Part shown: positions 42,451 to 53,010 of the stretch, piece after piece
Numbering within the stretch: position 1 is the first letter of the stretch
Layout of the letters: every line of letters starts with the position of its first letter
Source: Dendrobium chrysotoxum
Lineage: Eukaryota; Streptophyta; Magnoliopsida; Asparagales; Orchidaceae
Assembly: GCA_019925795.1 (NCBI GenBank)
Contig: CM034313.1
Location: 1,334,501 to 1,398,500, forward strand
Length of the DNA stretch: 64,000 nucleotides
Direction: 5' to 3'
Notes under the pieces: generated by a model
Database searches by the model: none
What the model saw: only the letters and a program-made list of their open reading frames with translations
Told to the model about the DNA's origin: nothing
Position numbers and translations under genes: made by a program

Positions 42451-43068
42451 TAGGGGTGTCAAAATTGATTTCCGGGTCGGCTTCGGTCCAAAATCCGAAA
42501 CTGACTCTCTTTCAACTAATCCGACCTGAACTTGACCCGATTAGACAAATGAGTTAAAAATTCAGACCCGAACCCGACCTACCCCTTATCCAGGTTGACC
42601 AGACCCGACCCACTACCCGCAGGTACGAGCAGGCAAGAGTCGAGCGCGACTGTGCGAGTGCGAGGCTGAGTACAGCTGCTAGCAAGGGCGAGGCCGCGAG
42701 CAGGCAAGGGCGAGGCCGCGAGCAGGCAAGGGCTAGGCTGCGAGCAAGCAGGCTAGGAGGCGAGGGGGCGAATGCGCGAGCGAGGGTGCGAGGCTGCGAG
42801 TGCGATCCGTGGGGGCGAGGCAAGCGAGTGTGACAGAGGTGCAAGTTGCTTTTGCGTCGCAGTGCAAGAGGGGGGGATGTAGCCATGTAGGTCAAGCTTG
42901 GGTCAATACCAGGTTAGCGGTTTGTCTAGAACGTGACCCGGTTTCTAAAACGTGTCAAGAATTAGGACTCGAACCCGACCCGTTTGTTAAATGGGTCGAC
43001 CCAAATCAAGATTTTTTGGGTCAGGTTTGGATCGAGTTTTCGGATCGTGTCATTAATTGACACCCATA
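42451..43068. mobile_element. Non-autonomous hAT-like element (618 bp)
   Basis: Ends TAGGGGTGTCAA and TTGACACCCATA are inverted repeats with one mismatch. Flanks CTTGCAAG (42443-42450) and TTTGCGAG (43069-43076) look like an 8-bp target duplication with two changes. The interior has GGGTCGGGT-type subterminal motifs and, at about 42620-42830, a GC-rich array of GCGAGGC/GGCAAGGGCGAGGCCGCGAG units. The open frames through it reflect composition. Confidence 0.75.
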
Positions 43069-44935
43069 TTTGCGAGAACATACCTTCTCAATTGTACTAA
43101 AGAACTCATCTAAACACTCAAAACACCTTAAGAACTCACTCAATGAAATGAATTGGGCATGAAAATGAACCGAAATGACTTCCTAATTACAACTGAAAAA
43201 AAATGATTTCATGTGGGGTCCACCCTAATCAAATATAGGTCATACACAGATAAGCTAAGTCCATTTGAAAACAAACGAAAGATTTTAGCTCGTGACACTC
43301 ACAACCGGATCTGCAAAATATGCAAAAGTGAAAAGATTGCGAGCAATAAGAAATTCAAAATGAAAGTCATGTGCGAGATTCAATGACAATGCATTCAAGT
43401 GAATAACTGGTACATTGGACACTCATATAACTCAAATAATCATGTGTTCATGAGAATGGCTTTCAAACAAAGTGAAATGGTCCAACATGTTGCACGCCAA
43501 AGGTTGCACAAATACCCTAAAGGGTTGTTGTTTTGGCTAAAAAAGGAATACAATATATTTGAAATACTTTGGAGTTATTTGGATGAGTGTAAAATAAATA
43601 TAGAGAATTACTTTTTTGTTTGGCTCTAAGTAAAATGAATGCACTACAAAGTATAACTAGCAATGGTGGCCACCACGGCGGTCGCCAACAGTGGTGGCTA
43701 ACGATAATCAGCAACAATGGTGGCTAACGGCAGTCAACGGTGGCGGACAGTAGTGCAAGAAGTGAAGGGCAGCGGCGGCAGGAAATGAAGTTCCAGCATA
43801 TTTAGAAATCGCCCAAATAGAAGGAATTCCAATATACCAAAAATGAACAAGAGGGTCAATTTCAAATATACCAAAACTTTACATTGCATTTGGTTTACTT
43901 CAAACCAAACACCAATATTCTCCACCCTACATTTCAAATTTTTTACACCCCTTTTACTTCAAACCAAACAGCCCCTAAACAACTTATTTTTTAATCTTAA
44001 AAGGGACTCGTACGCATCCCATGAATGAATTGTGCGCTCCGTAAATTTTTTTTTTTTTTCAAATGAAACAAAGCAATGCACTGTTGCGCATCAAAAGTCA
44101 TACAGCCATTTATATATAATGTGTATGACGCATCAAATAACTGAAGGCAATTTTGCCTGCACATTCTCCAAATGCATAATACAAATGCACCGTATAAGCA
44201 CATAGAAAAACATGCAAGCAAATAGTGAAATGTGTAACTGCACTACACAAATGCATCGAAAGATGTAAACACCATCCAAGAGAAAAACTCACTAAAATTA
44301 CTCTTTTACATGTGCTCCAACAAACGTGCTGAATGCATAAATTTTAATTATGGAATGTTGTATGGACTGAAATTAATATGAATATGAACTTCATCGCCTT
44401 GAGAAGCATGCAATTGCCATGAAAATTGCATGATATTTTTAAAATTCACAAACTCTTTTTTTCAAATTTAAATTCATTAACAGATAAACAAGCGCTCAAG
44501 AGGGCCACACTGCCAATAGGGCTAAGTTGTAAGTCTAAATTTCAATTCTAAACCTCGTTCTAGCATAGCAAGAATTGGAGTTGACAAGACTCGAAACCCT
44601 ATAAGGGATGCTTGAGCAATTAATTTCCAAAAGGTCCAAATCATATTCTCATTTTAATTAAGTAAATTCATGAATGAGCATACAACTGCAAAATTCACAA
44701 GATATTATGTTTATATTTACGTTAGGCCTTCAAAACCTCTTACAAGGAAAATTTATTACAAAATATAAACCCCTGGGGTTACTCCACTCATATAATAGCT
44801 CATAAAATTAATACTCTAACCTAATCCTTTTTGAGCAAGCGAGCAAATTTAATAAGATTCAAATAACAAAATAAAAATAATACAAATACCTTGATATGAT
44901 CGTGTGAAAGTAAATATCAATCAAATGAGACTATT
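43069..44935. other. Non-coding DNA between hAT and LINE
   Basis: Contains a GGTGGC-rich patch at about 43663-43770 and a poly-T run near 44048. No gene seen; presumed APC2 intron or upstream flank. Confidence 0.45.
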
Positions 44936-44953
44936 TTCAAATTTTCCTCAAAC

Positions 44954-45391
44954 AACAATACAACAACAATACAACAATAACAAGCCTTTGTCCCACTACG
45001 TGGGGTCGGCAACATGAATCCTTTTTCTCCATTGTGTCCGGTTCAAAGTCAAATTCTCGTTTAAATCTAATAGAGAAAGATCATTTCTAATGTTTTCTAA
45101 CCAAGTCTTTTTAGGTCTACCTCTACCTTTCTTAACATAAGTCAAATCTAATACCTCTACTTTCCTAACTGGGTCATCGGAAGGCCGCCGTTTTATGTGA
45201 CCAAACCATCTAAGGCGACTCTCTCTAATCTTATCCTCCACTGGAGCTACTCCAACCTTTTCACGTATATGCTCATTTCGTATCCTGTCTCTAAGAGTAA
45301 ATCCACTCATCCACCTAAGCATCCTCATCTCCGCAACACATAATTTAGTATTATGCTTCTCTTTCAATGGCCAACATTCTGCACCTTATGA
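44954..45391 (-). mobile_element. RTE-clade LINE-derived unit, copy 3
   Basis: A 438-bp reverse-orientation unit flanked by a perfect 18-bp duplication TTCAAATTTTCCTCAAAC at 44936-44953 and 45392-45409. On the - strand it encodes an open RTE C-terminal segment from 45367 to the stop at 44996 (MKEKHNTKLCVAEMRMLRWM through RKRIHVADPT), with a TTG-rich tail. Its 5' boundary nearly matches copy 2 (5225-5655). The protein differs from copy 2 at only a few residues. Confidence 0.93.
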
Positions 45392-48300
45392 TTCAAATTT
45401 TCCTCAAACCTCAAAGCAAAATAATTTAAGGTTCAAATCCTAATAAAAATTTAGAAATCCAAAAAATTATTATAAAATATAAGGCGTTCAAGTGAAATAT
45501 GCCCCATATAGCAAAAAGAAACCATCCACTATTTCGGCCTTACAGGTGATAACTTTAAGAATGACCTCTGCTCACAAAGAGTCAAAATCTCATCAAGCGT
45601 ATGTGGGCTCCGAAAATTCGGCCCCGGCCTCCGCCCGCTCTTTTGTGCTTTCGAGGGGGGAGTTTTAACAGATTTAAGTTCCGGGGTAAATTTTGGAAGG
45701 CAGATGAGATAGTAGATAAGACACTACCCAGAGATTTCGCCCTCATTTTGCGAGGACTTTATGATCTGAGTTCTGGTTTCCTATAGGCGCAAGCCCCTAT
45801 AGTTAATTATCTCTCCCGATAACGAGAGAGAACTTTCGATTAAGGCTAGTCGTCAATCAGATCCGTAAGAAATACGCGTTATCTGGCATATAGTAGCAGC
45901 ATGAGTTTGGGTATAGGAAAGTTTGAAGACTTGATATTTAAAATAGAAATTTCACCCTCTTGCACTTAAAGCAGATGGTGGGGGAATGGATGATAGACCC
46001 GATCAAGATCCCATGGTTCCGTCGTCCCGGGCCATCGTGGTCCCTGGTCTACTTAGTTAGAGGAGGTAGTCGACCCAACCTGACAAAAGGATCCTTGTCG
46101 GCAGCCATGGGTTGCTTCGTCCAAGGGTACCTTGTAGACCCGGGGTGGGTATTTGTCTAAGGGGACAAATTTGAATCCACCTTAGCTGGCAGAGGGCTTT
46201 ATGCCCTATCAATCATATCCTATTGATTCATATCTCAAGGATTTGATGCCATTGGGGAGCATACGGGCTCTGGCCATAACCATAATATAATGGTGCCATT
46301 TGGCGGCGACCACCTGGTTCAGAGGGCCCCGAGTCATAACCGTTTATCCTGCAGTGCCATTTGGCGGCGAAACTGCCGGTTAGAGGACTCGTACCACGTC
46401 CTTGCTGGCAGGAGATTGTTTGAGAATGGATCCTAGTGATATTTTCGACCAGGCATTAACTCTTTATGAGCTGAAGTAAATTTTAACTTGTCCACCTCGG
46501 CAAACTGTCGCGGAGGATGGATGGATTTTGCTTTAAGCGATTTGATAGTTGGATTTCAATTTTTAAATATCTGGAGTTGGGAAGATTTTTGGATTTTGGG
46601 ATTTTTCAGAAGATTGGATTTCTTAGGGAATTTGGGATTTTGGGAGTTTTTGTGGAGTTTTGGAGTTTTGGATTGACATTTGAAAGTGCTTGTGAACCCC
46701 TCCGGTTGAGATTAACGTTCAACACGGCCATCATCGGGGTGTATGGGGTCATTTATATTTTATTGATTTGAACTTTGTCGACTCTGTCTAGTGATTGACA
46801 GAGGATCGGGTTTCGTAGGTTTTATGCCTTTGTTAATGAATTTTCATAATTATAGGCCTTAAGGGCCTAATATGAATGCATTAAAACAAATATATAGGTT
46901 GTCACAACTGTATATTTGTTTGATGGTTCGAACCCTGTCGACTCCTATTGACCTTTATAGAAGGATCGGGTTCGAACCTGAATTCACTCGTTGACCCGCG
47001 CAGCATCCCTAAACGTCACGTGTGTACCAATAACACGCTCGTCGGGGCCCATGCGGGTTTATAATACATCCCCTTATGTGTACCTAAGTGTATACATGTT
47101 ATAGTGCACGTGCGGGGGTATTTTTAGAATATTTGTAAACGCCTTCTGTCTGCTTGTACGGATGTTGCAGATCCGGTGGCGTTATGCAGCAGCTTGTGAA
47201 CTGAGCTGTTTGCTGCTTTGTACAGGCAGACTGTCGTGCACTAGTTGCTTACTGCAGGGGGATCGTAGTGCACTAACGAATCTCCTGCTTTCGTCGTAGA
47301 TGTTGTTACCTACTATAGTCCTTTTGTATCCTTCTTATAGGCAGCATGTTAAGTATGTAGCGGATTTCCTACAGAAGCTCGTGAGTACTCACATTTGTTG
47401 CCTCCCACCTGCCCTTACTTGCTGGGGATTAGTGTATTCGGTTGATGTTGGATAATCTCTCCACATTCATTTGTGGGCAAGTTATACTATCTTCAGGCCT
47501 TTATAACCCTTTCACCAATATTCTCATATGAATGCAATAGGAACTGTTTCATCTTCTTGCATGACTGTTATGAAGAATGTCATCAACTCTGACTTTGCTG
47601 CTTTTGGGATGTATCCACTTGTGCTTTGAAGCCAGTTATATAACACTATTACACTTGATGTACATCGGCCTCGTATCGTAGGAGACTGATGCATTCATTT
47701 ATGATTTGACAAGTGTTGACTGTAGGATCCTACCATACTCACTTCCCCTTGCTACATAGTTTGCAAATGCTTTCATTTGTCACAATCTTCTCTATGTTTT
47801 GCTAGTGACCTTTCGTATTCATAGCAATTCAGTGGTTGCTATTTTCCAATAGACTACATCAGGCATGATTGTTCATGGATAGAGTACTGTGTATTCATTT
47901 GCAAATTAGTTATCATCGGTTGAAAAGGAGTTATATCTTCCTCGCTTCTCTTGCTTTGCTTGTAGACTTACTGTGTTCATAGTGTATAATAACTAGCGAA
48001 TCACTATATCTATCACATCGCTTGCGGACTTGAATATTTTCGTCGATGTCTTGATTGTAGAACATTGTCACATCTATTGTACGTTGAGTCCTTCCGCTTC
48101 TGAAAGATAGATGTGTGTGCTTGCGACTAAGTTGTTGTTGGATGTACGAATATCCCCAATATTCGTTGTACGTTGTTTATACGCACTTGTCACAGAACTA
48201 TTATAGATCGTAGAGGTATTTTAGCATCTGCTACACGCTTCTACATATGATTGCATGTTGATTTGTATGGCTTGTGGGAAGGTCGCACTCCAATTGGAAC

Positions 48301-49015
48301 TCTTGTTGCATGTCTCCTTTATTTACTATCCATTAAAGGCATCACATCAAGAAGTCTGATTATGTTGCTTACAAGTCATCACTATTTTCAAGTAGACAGT
48401 GATTGCAAATCTTTGCTTTTGTTCAAATTCAATGTCGAAATCAAGTTGCTTTTGATTGAATTTTGACACAAGTCCTTTGTGGTTCAACTCAAATGTTTAA
48501 GTCATGCTTAATATTCGAATCAAGTCCCACTTGAATTCGGGTTCATTTGTGTTCAAGTCTTATGTCATTTTTGCTCGGATTTGAGTTCAACATTCATTTC
48601 AAATTTAATTGGAATGAATCCCCCACTGTCCAACATTGATTCAAGTCTGAGTTCCTTTCGAGTTCTCATTGTTCTCTTGCAAGTTTCAAGTCTTGGCTTA
48701 AGTTCGCTTTCATTTGTTTAAATCTTCTATGAATGTTCAAACCGGTTCCCTGCTGTCCAAGAGTCCACTAGTTCGAATTCAAGTCCCAAATCTTGTCCAA
48801 ATATGAGTTCAATTCAACATCGTTTAATTGACTTTGATTTAGGTTAGATTTTTATATTCATTTGAGTCCAGTTCATAAGGTCCTTTTGAGTTCGAATCAA
48901 GTCCAAATTTTGCTCAAGTCAGGTCCAAGTGGTCTTCTATTCACCCGAAATTTCGGCAGCATTCCGGCATCTCCCCCGTTTAGGGGAAATTACGGAAAAA
49001 CTGGGCCTTTCCCAC

Positions 49016-49397
49016 CACGCTTAAGAAAGCGTGTATGGTAGATGCCCTCTTTCGAGGACACCGCGGCCGTGTAAAGTCTTCAATCCCCCACCACGCTTAA
49101 GAAATCGTGTATGGGTCTTCGACGTACCTGAAAAAGCAAAGCATTTGTTTCCCCGCAGGTACAGAGCCGCATACGGGTACTTAAAATTGTCCCCACCACG
49201 CTAAGAAAAGCGTGTATAGGGCCTACCCGCCTCGCCGTAGGTGTCGCACCGGGTTCCCTTCCCACCACGCTTAAGAAAGCGTGTATAGGCGGTTTGCCGG
49301 CTCGACACGAACGCCGAGGCTAGGATTTTGAGGTGATTACCCGCCTCGTTGTAGGCGCCGCACCGGGGTCCCATCCCACCACGCTTATGAAAGCGTG
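49016..49397. repeat. Array of five CACGCTT/AAGCGTG stem-loops in the LTR
   Basis: Units at 49016-49033, 49092-49109, 49197-49214, 49266-49283 and 49380-49397 share CCCACCACGCTTAAGAAAGC followed by GTGTAT. Each can fold as a 7-bp stem with a 4-nt loop; unit 2 has one stem mismatch, and units 3 and 5 vary in or next to the loop. Spacing is 69-114 bp, with partly conserved spacers (CCGCCTCG, GCACCGGG, AGGCGGTTT). Confidence 0.9.
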
Positions 49398-49529
49398 TAT
49401 AGGCGGTTTTCCGGTCCGCCGCGAACTTCGAGAGCGAGAATCTGAGTTAGAAAATTATACCTTTGCAAGCGTCGAGGTTGGCGCGTGGATCGAGGAGAGA
49501 GAGAGCATTTCTCTCTCTTTTTTTTTTTA

Positions 49530-49780
49530 ATTAATTATAATTAATCATAATTAATTAATAATTAAAAATAATCAAGTATAATTAGTCATAACTAATCATA
49601 ATTGATAATAATTAATTAAAATTAAACAATATTTAATTATGATTAATAACAATTAATCATAATTAAATACACTTAATTTTAGTTAATTGTTATTAATTGA
49701 GATTAATTATAATTAATTACAATAAATTATAATCATTACAATTAACTCTAATAATTAATTAAAATATAATATTCGAAACA
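49530..49780. repeat. TAATTA-rich low-complexity tract
   Basis: Almost pure A/T sequence made of TTAATTA, TAATCATAA and ATTATAATTAA permutations inside the LTR. It can form many alternative hairpins. Confidence 0.9.
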
Positions 49781-50139
49781 AGATTAACAGAATTGTGATT
49801 AAATTTGCGACTCAAATTCTCTCTGTTTCCTCGTCAACAAATTAAATCCTCCATTTCCTTGTTCTCTGCCCGTTGTAATTACTGGATTTTAGCCGAAGAA
49901 GCACACGAAAAAGGGAGGGGACTACCTTTACAGTGAGCAAATAAGCTCTTGGGACGTCTTTGAAAGGGGACGTCGGGTAAGGGCTCGGCTGGGAGAGGGC
50001 TTCTTCACGCGAGCGAACTCTCGTATGGCTTCCGATCAAGCAGTCGTAGCTTCCGATCCAACAGGAGGGAAAGTCGTCGGAGTCGCGAATGGAGAGGGAG
50101 GCAGCGACGGGAGCTAGGGCAGGAGGTAAGGGGGATGCT

Positions 50140-50142
<3 letters not shown>

Positions 50143-50193
<51 letters not shown>
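50143..50193. repeat. (TC)n microsatellite
   Basis: About 50 bp of uninterrupted TC dinucleotides in the LTR, reading as (GA)n in the element sense strand. Confidence 0.97.
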
Positions 50194-50196
<3 letters not shown>

Positions 50197-50582
50197 GAAT
50201 GGAGGAAGCCGAACGTCGGCTTGAGGTAGGGCACGGTAGAGGCGACTGGAGCAGGGAAGGATGAGTGAGGCTTCGGTTTCGACGAGGGGAAGGGATCGAG
50301 TCGAAGGATGAGATGGAGCAGAGGAAGTGGAGTTCGGCTGGTTTGCGAAGGAAGAAGTTGTGGAAGAGCGAATGGGGATTTGGAGTGGGGTTCGGTCGTG
50401 TGTGGAGGAGGAAGTAGCGAAGAGCGTCTGCTCATTTGGCTTTTAAAGACGTGAGAGCGCAGCGATCGGAGCGGGTTTTGCGCAGGAGTCGTGGAGCGGC
50501 GCCGAAGGAACAGTATTTAGCGGGATTTGAGCTGGCTTTCGGCAGAGGTATGGCTTTTCTTTTGTTTCTTTCGGGTATTACA

Positions 50583-50620
50583 CAGGGGTCAACAAATGCC
50601 CCCCAACAAATGTGGTTCGC
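50583..50620 (-). promoter_or_regulatory. Polypurine tract region of Tat element
   Basis: On the element strand TTGGGGGGCATTTGTTGACC lies immediately before the 3' LTR start. The GGGGGC run is the likely plus-strand priming site. The decamer GGGGGCATTT recurs beside each of the three palindromes upstream. Confidence 0.65.
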
Positions 50621-51446
50621 GTCTAGAGCGAATCACGTTTGTTGTATGCTGATTGACTCTATGGATCTCTAGATATTTGCTCTAGATGTTACATAAAGGT
50701 CTTCATTTAGTGGATCTCCAAAAGCTTGTTTGGATGTCACACTAAGAATTTCATTCCGTAGATCTTCAAGAATTTGTCTCGGTGTCTTTGTAGATCTTTA
50801 GATCCACTCGTAATCAGTAAGAGGATTGACATGCTGACTTTAGTCAGGTAGAGATCCAAAAAATACTGATAGAGTACTTTATACCCAACCCCCTAAAGTA
50901 GCACTTTGTAGGTTGATGATAGTACATAATAATGTCACTCTCTGTTCTTCTTTTGACACTACTGCTTTCTTAGTTTTCAGTTTTGAGTTTATAACTGTAC
51001 TGACAATTCTTTGTTTCTTGTGCAGGTCACTACAGAGATAGGATCCAGTCAGTTAGCTACCACTGGAGATTTGGTTCTGGTACGTTTTTAGTTTGTTTGT
51101 TCTGTTTCTTTTCTTTCTTTGGCTGCTTACTGACCCTTGTTGCCTTGTGCAGGTTCCAGAAGTGCAGAGTACCTGGTCTTTGGAAGGAGCTGAGCAGAGT
51201 TATTGACTTCCTCTTCAGGCATAGCTTAGGAGACAAATTTGTAGTCCTCTGCGAAGGACATTGTACTTTTCCTTTCTTTTTTTTTGATGTAAACTTGTAA
51301 AAGAGATATGAACTGAAGACTTGTATATGGATTCTGAATTAATAAAATGAAGCATTTTTTTGTAAATTCAGTTGTACACGAGCTCTCTTTCTACTGTTCT
51401 TGTGATTTCTGCAATTGCACTTTGAGTTGTGTTGATGATGTAAATA

Positions 51447-51512
51447 ATTTTAAATATTTATTTGGGGATCTCGGCACGCGGCACGATGTCGACCCAAATA
51501 AATATTTAAAAT
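51447..51512. repeat. Perfect 20-bp palindrome, copy A
   Basis: Arm ATTTTAAATATTTATTTGGG (51447-51466) is exactly complementary to 51493-51512 across a 26-nt loop containing ATCTCGGC and CACGATGTCGA. It is followed by TGCCCCC (GGGGGCA on the element strand). Confidence 0.95.
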
Positions 51513-52700
51513 GCCCCCAGCCTTTAGGGACACTTGTAGATGTCATTCGGGATACTTCTTTTCATAGCTTTAGCTTTCCTGAGATTTTGGTTCATCCTGT
51601 CCTATGCTTTGTGCTGCGGACATTGATGGAGAATTACCTGATTTGTCTTCATTGACTTGTCAGGTGATTTTTGTACCTTCTGCTCTATGCTTTTAGCTTT
51701 GGCGGGCTTGATGAAGGAGTAGATGCCGGTGACTTGTTGATGACGGAATCCTCTTAGTTCAGCTTTAAGCTTTTCATGAACTTTGGGATAATTTCTTCGG
51801 TCCTTTGCTTTGTGCTTTCGCGGACTTGTTGAAGAAAAGTTCCTTCGATCCTAGCTTGATGCTTTACGGATTTGCTGAAGGATTTACAGGTTTTGGTTTC
51901 GGTTGATAGTATCAAACTTGGGTAGTATCTTGATCCTTAACCACTTGAGGAGACTTTAATCTGAGTCACTTGAGTTCATCAGATTGGGAGAGCTGGGATT
52001 TGACAGCCCTTTGTCCTCTGGTTGCTGAAATGGGGGTTCTTCTACTGCGGCCTTTCTTATGGCATGTTGAGTAGACGGAGCTGCCAGCGATCCGGCCATA
52101 TTTGGGCTTGTTGGATCCGACCTCTTACACCCATTCAGGCTTCAGACTTGAGCTAGGGGAGATGTGCTTCCCAATGCTGATTTTGCTAAAGTTGATAGAT
52201 TTTGAGTCTTCCTTTGTGGTTGAAGATTTAGAGCCTACGCGAATTTGGTAGTTGCTCGAGATTCTTTCTTCCCACTGGAACTTTGATTCTCCAGTCATTT
52301 AGGAGAATTTAGTAGACTACGATCACTTGAACTTGTCGAGCCAAATTTGCCTTCGTATTTCCTACAGTCCTTACTAACGGGTTGACGAAGTGGGGGTTCC
52401 GTTACTACGGCCTTTCTTGTGGCGTGTTGAGTAGACGGAGCTGCCAGCGATCCGGCCATATTTGGGCGTGTTGGATCCGACCTCTTACACCCACTCGAAC
52501 CTTAAGCTTCAGGCTGCTGAAAGGCTTCAGGTTGTTCTGGCTCAATTTGTTAGAGTGTGTAGTTGTAAAAGTCTCTTTCTGACCTTTGAAATCTTGGTAC
52601 GTTGGAGAAGGTGGTGTCTCGATCTTTTGAAAGACCACCTGCACATACTTTGAAAAGAATTTGTTGTATTCTTCAGTATAAAAGAATATTTGTGTTGGTG

Positions 52701-52766
52701 ATTTTAAATATTTATTCGGGGATCTCGGCATGCAGCGCGATGTCGACCCGAATAAATATTTAAAAT
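52701..52766. repeat. Perfect 20-bp palindrome, copy B, with compensatory change
   Basis: Arms 52701-52720 and 52747-52766 are fully complementary. Relative to copies A and C, one T-A pair is C-G (TTCGGG/CCCGAA), so both arms changed together. The loop keeps ATCTCGGC and GCGATGTCGA. Confidence 0.95.
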
Positions 52767-52818
52767 GCCCCCTGTCTCGCAGGGACATTTCATAATGGAG
52801 TAAATTTGAAATTTTGTG

Positions 52819-52884
52819 ATTTTAAATATTTATTTGGGGATCTCGGCGCGTAGCACGATGTCGACCCAAATAAATATTTAAAAT
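52819..52884. repeat. Perfect 20-bp palindrome, copy C
   Basis: Arms 52819-52838 and 52865-52884 match copy A exactly; the loop differs at several positions but keeps ATCTCGGC and CACGATGTCGA. TGCCCCC follows. Confidence 0.95.
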
Positions 52885-53010
52885 GCCCCCTGTCCTGCAG
52901 GGAGATTTTGAAATGCATTCTTGGAACACGAGAATTTCAAAATGTAAAAATGTAAAGTGTATATAGATATGCATGAAATACATAATAATATAACACTTCT
53001 TCGGGCAATC

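Larger units (their letters stand above)
45602..50582 (-). repeat. Tat element 3' LTR (about 4.98 kb)
   Basis: The + strand begins TGTGGGCTCCG (element end CGGAGCCCACA). The first 1.75 kb matches 62252-64000. The other end is set at TATTACA on the + strand (element start TGTAATACCCG) because it directly abuts the polypurine tract; a start two bases further is also possible. The LTR holds a degenerate TTCAAGTC-rich stretch (48470-48920), a stem-loop array (49016-49397), TAATTA-rich sequence (49530-49780) and a (TC)n run. Confidence 0.85.
50621..53010 (-). other. Tat element 3' non-coding region
   Basis: About 2.4 kb between the integrase stop and polypurine tract. It contains three perfect palindromes and a direct repeat of about 110 bp (52025-52135 and 52385-52495, both with GTAGACGGAGCTGCCAGCGA). 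No domain-bearing reading frame is seen on either strand. Confidence 0.75.

Noticed and set aside
42554..42895. 113-codon Ala/Leu/Ser-rich frame (- strand)
   Set aside because: Entirely inside the GC-rich tandem block of a non-autonomous hAT-like element.
45601..46771. Small open frames in the left LTR repeated at 62197-63401
   Set aside because: They are duplicated only because the LTR is duplicated. No domain or codon signal supports them.
49016..49397. CRISPR-like repeat array
   Set aside because: Repeats are short and the spacers are irregular and partly repeated; this is plant LTR sequence.
49842..50435. 197-codon frame in the Tat LTR (- strand)
   Set aside because: It contains an (RE)n run made by the (TC)n microsatellite and has no family match. 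It lies inside an LTR, so it is compositional.
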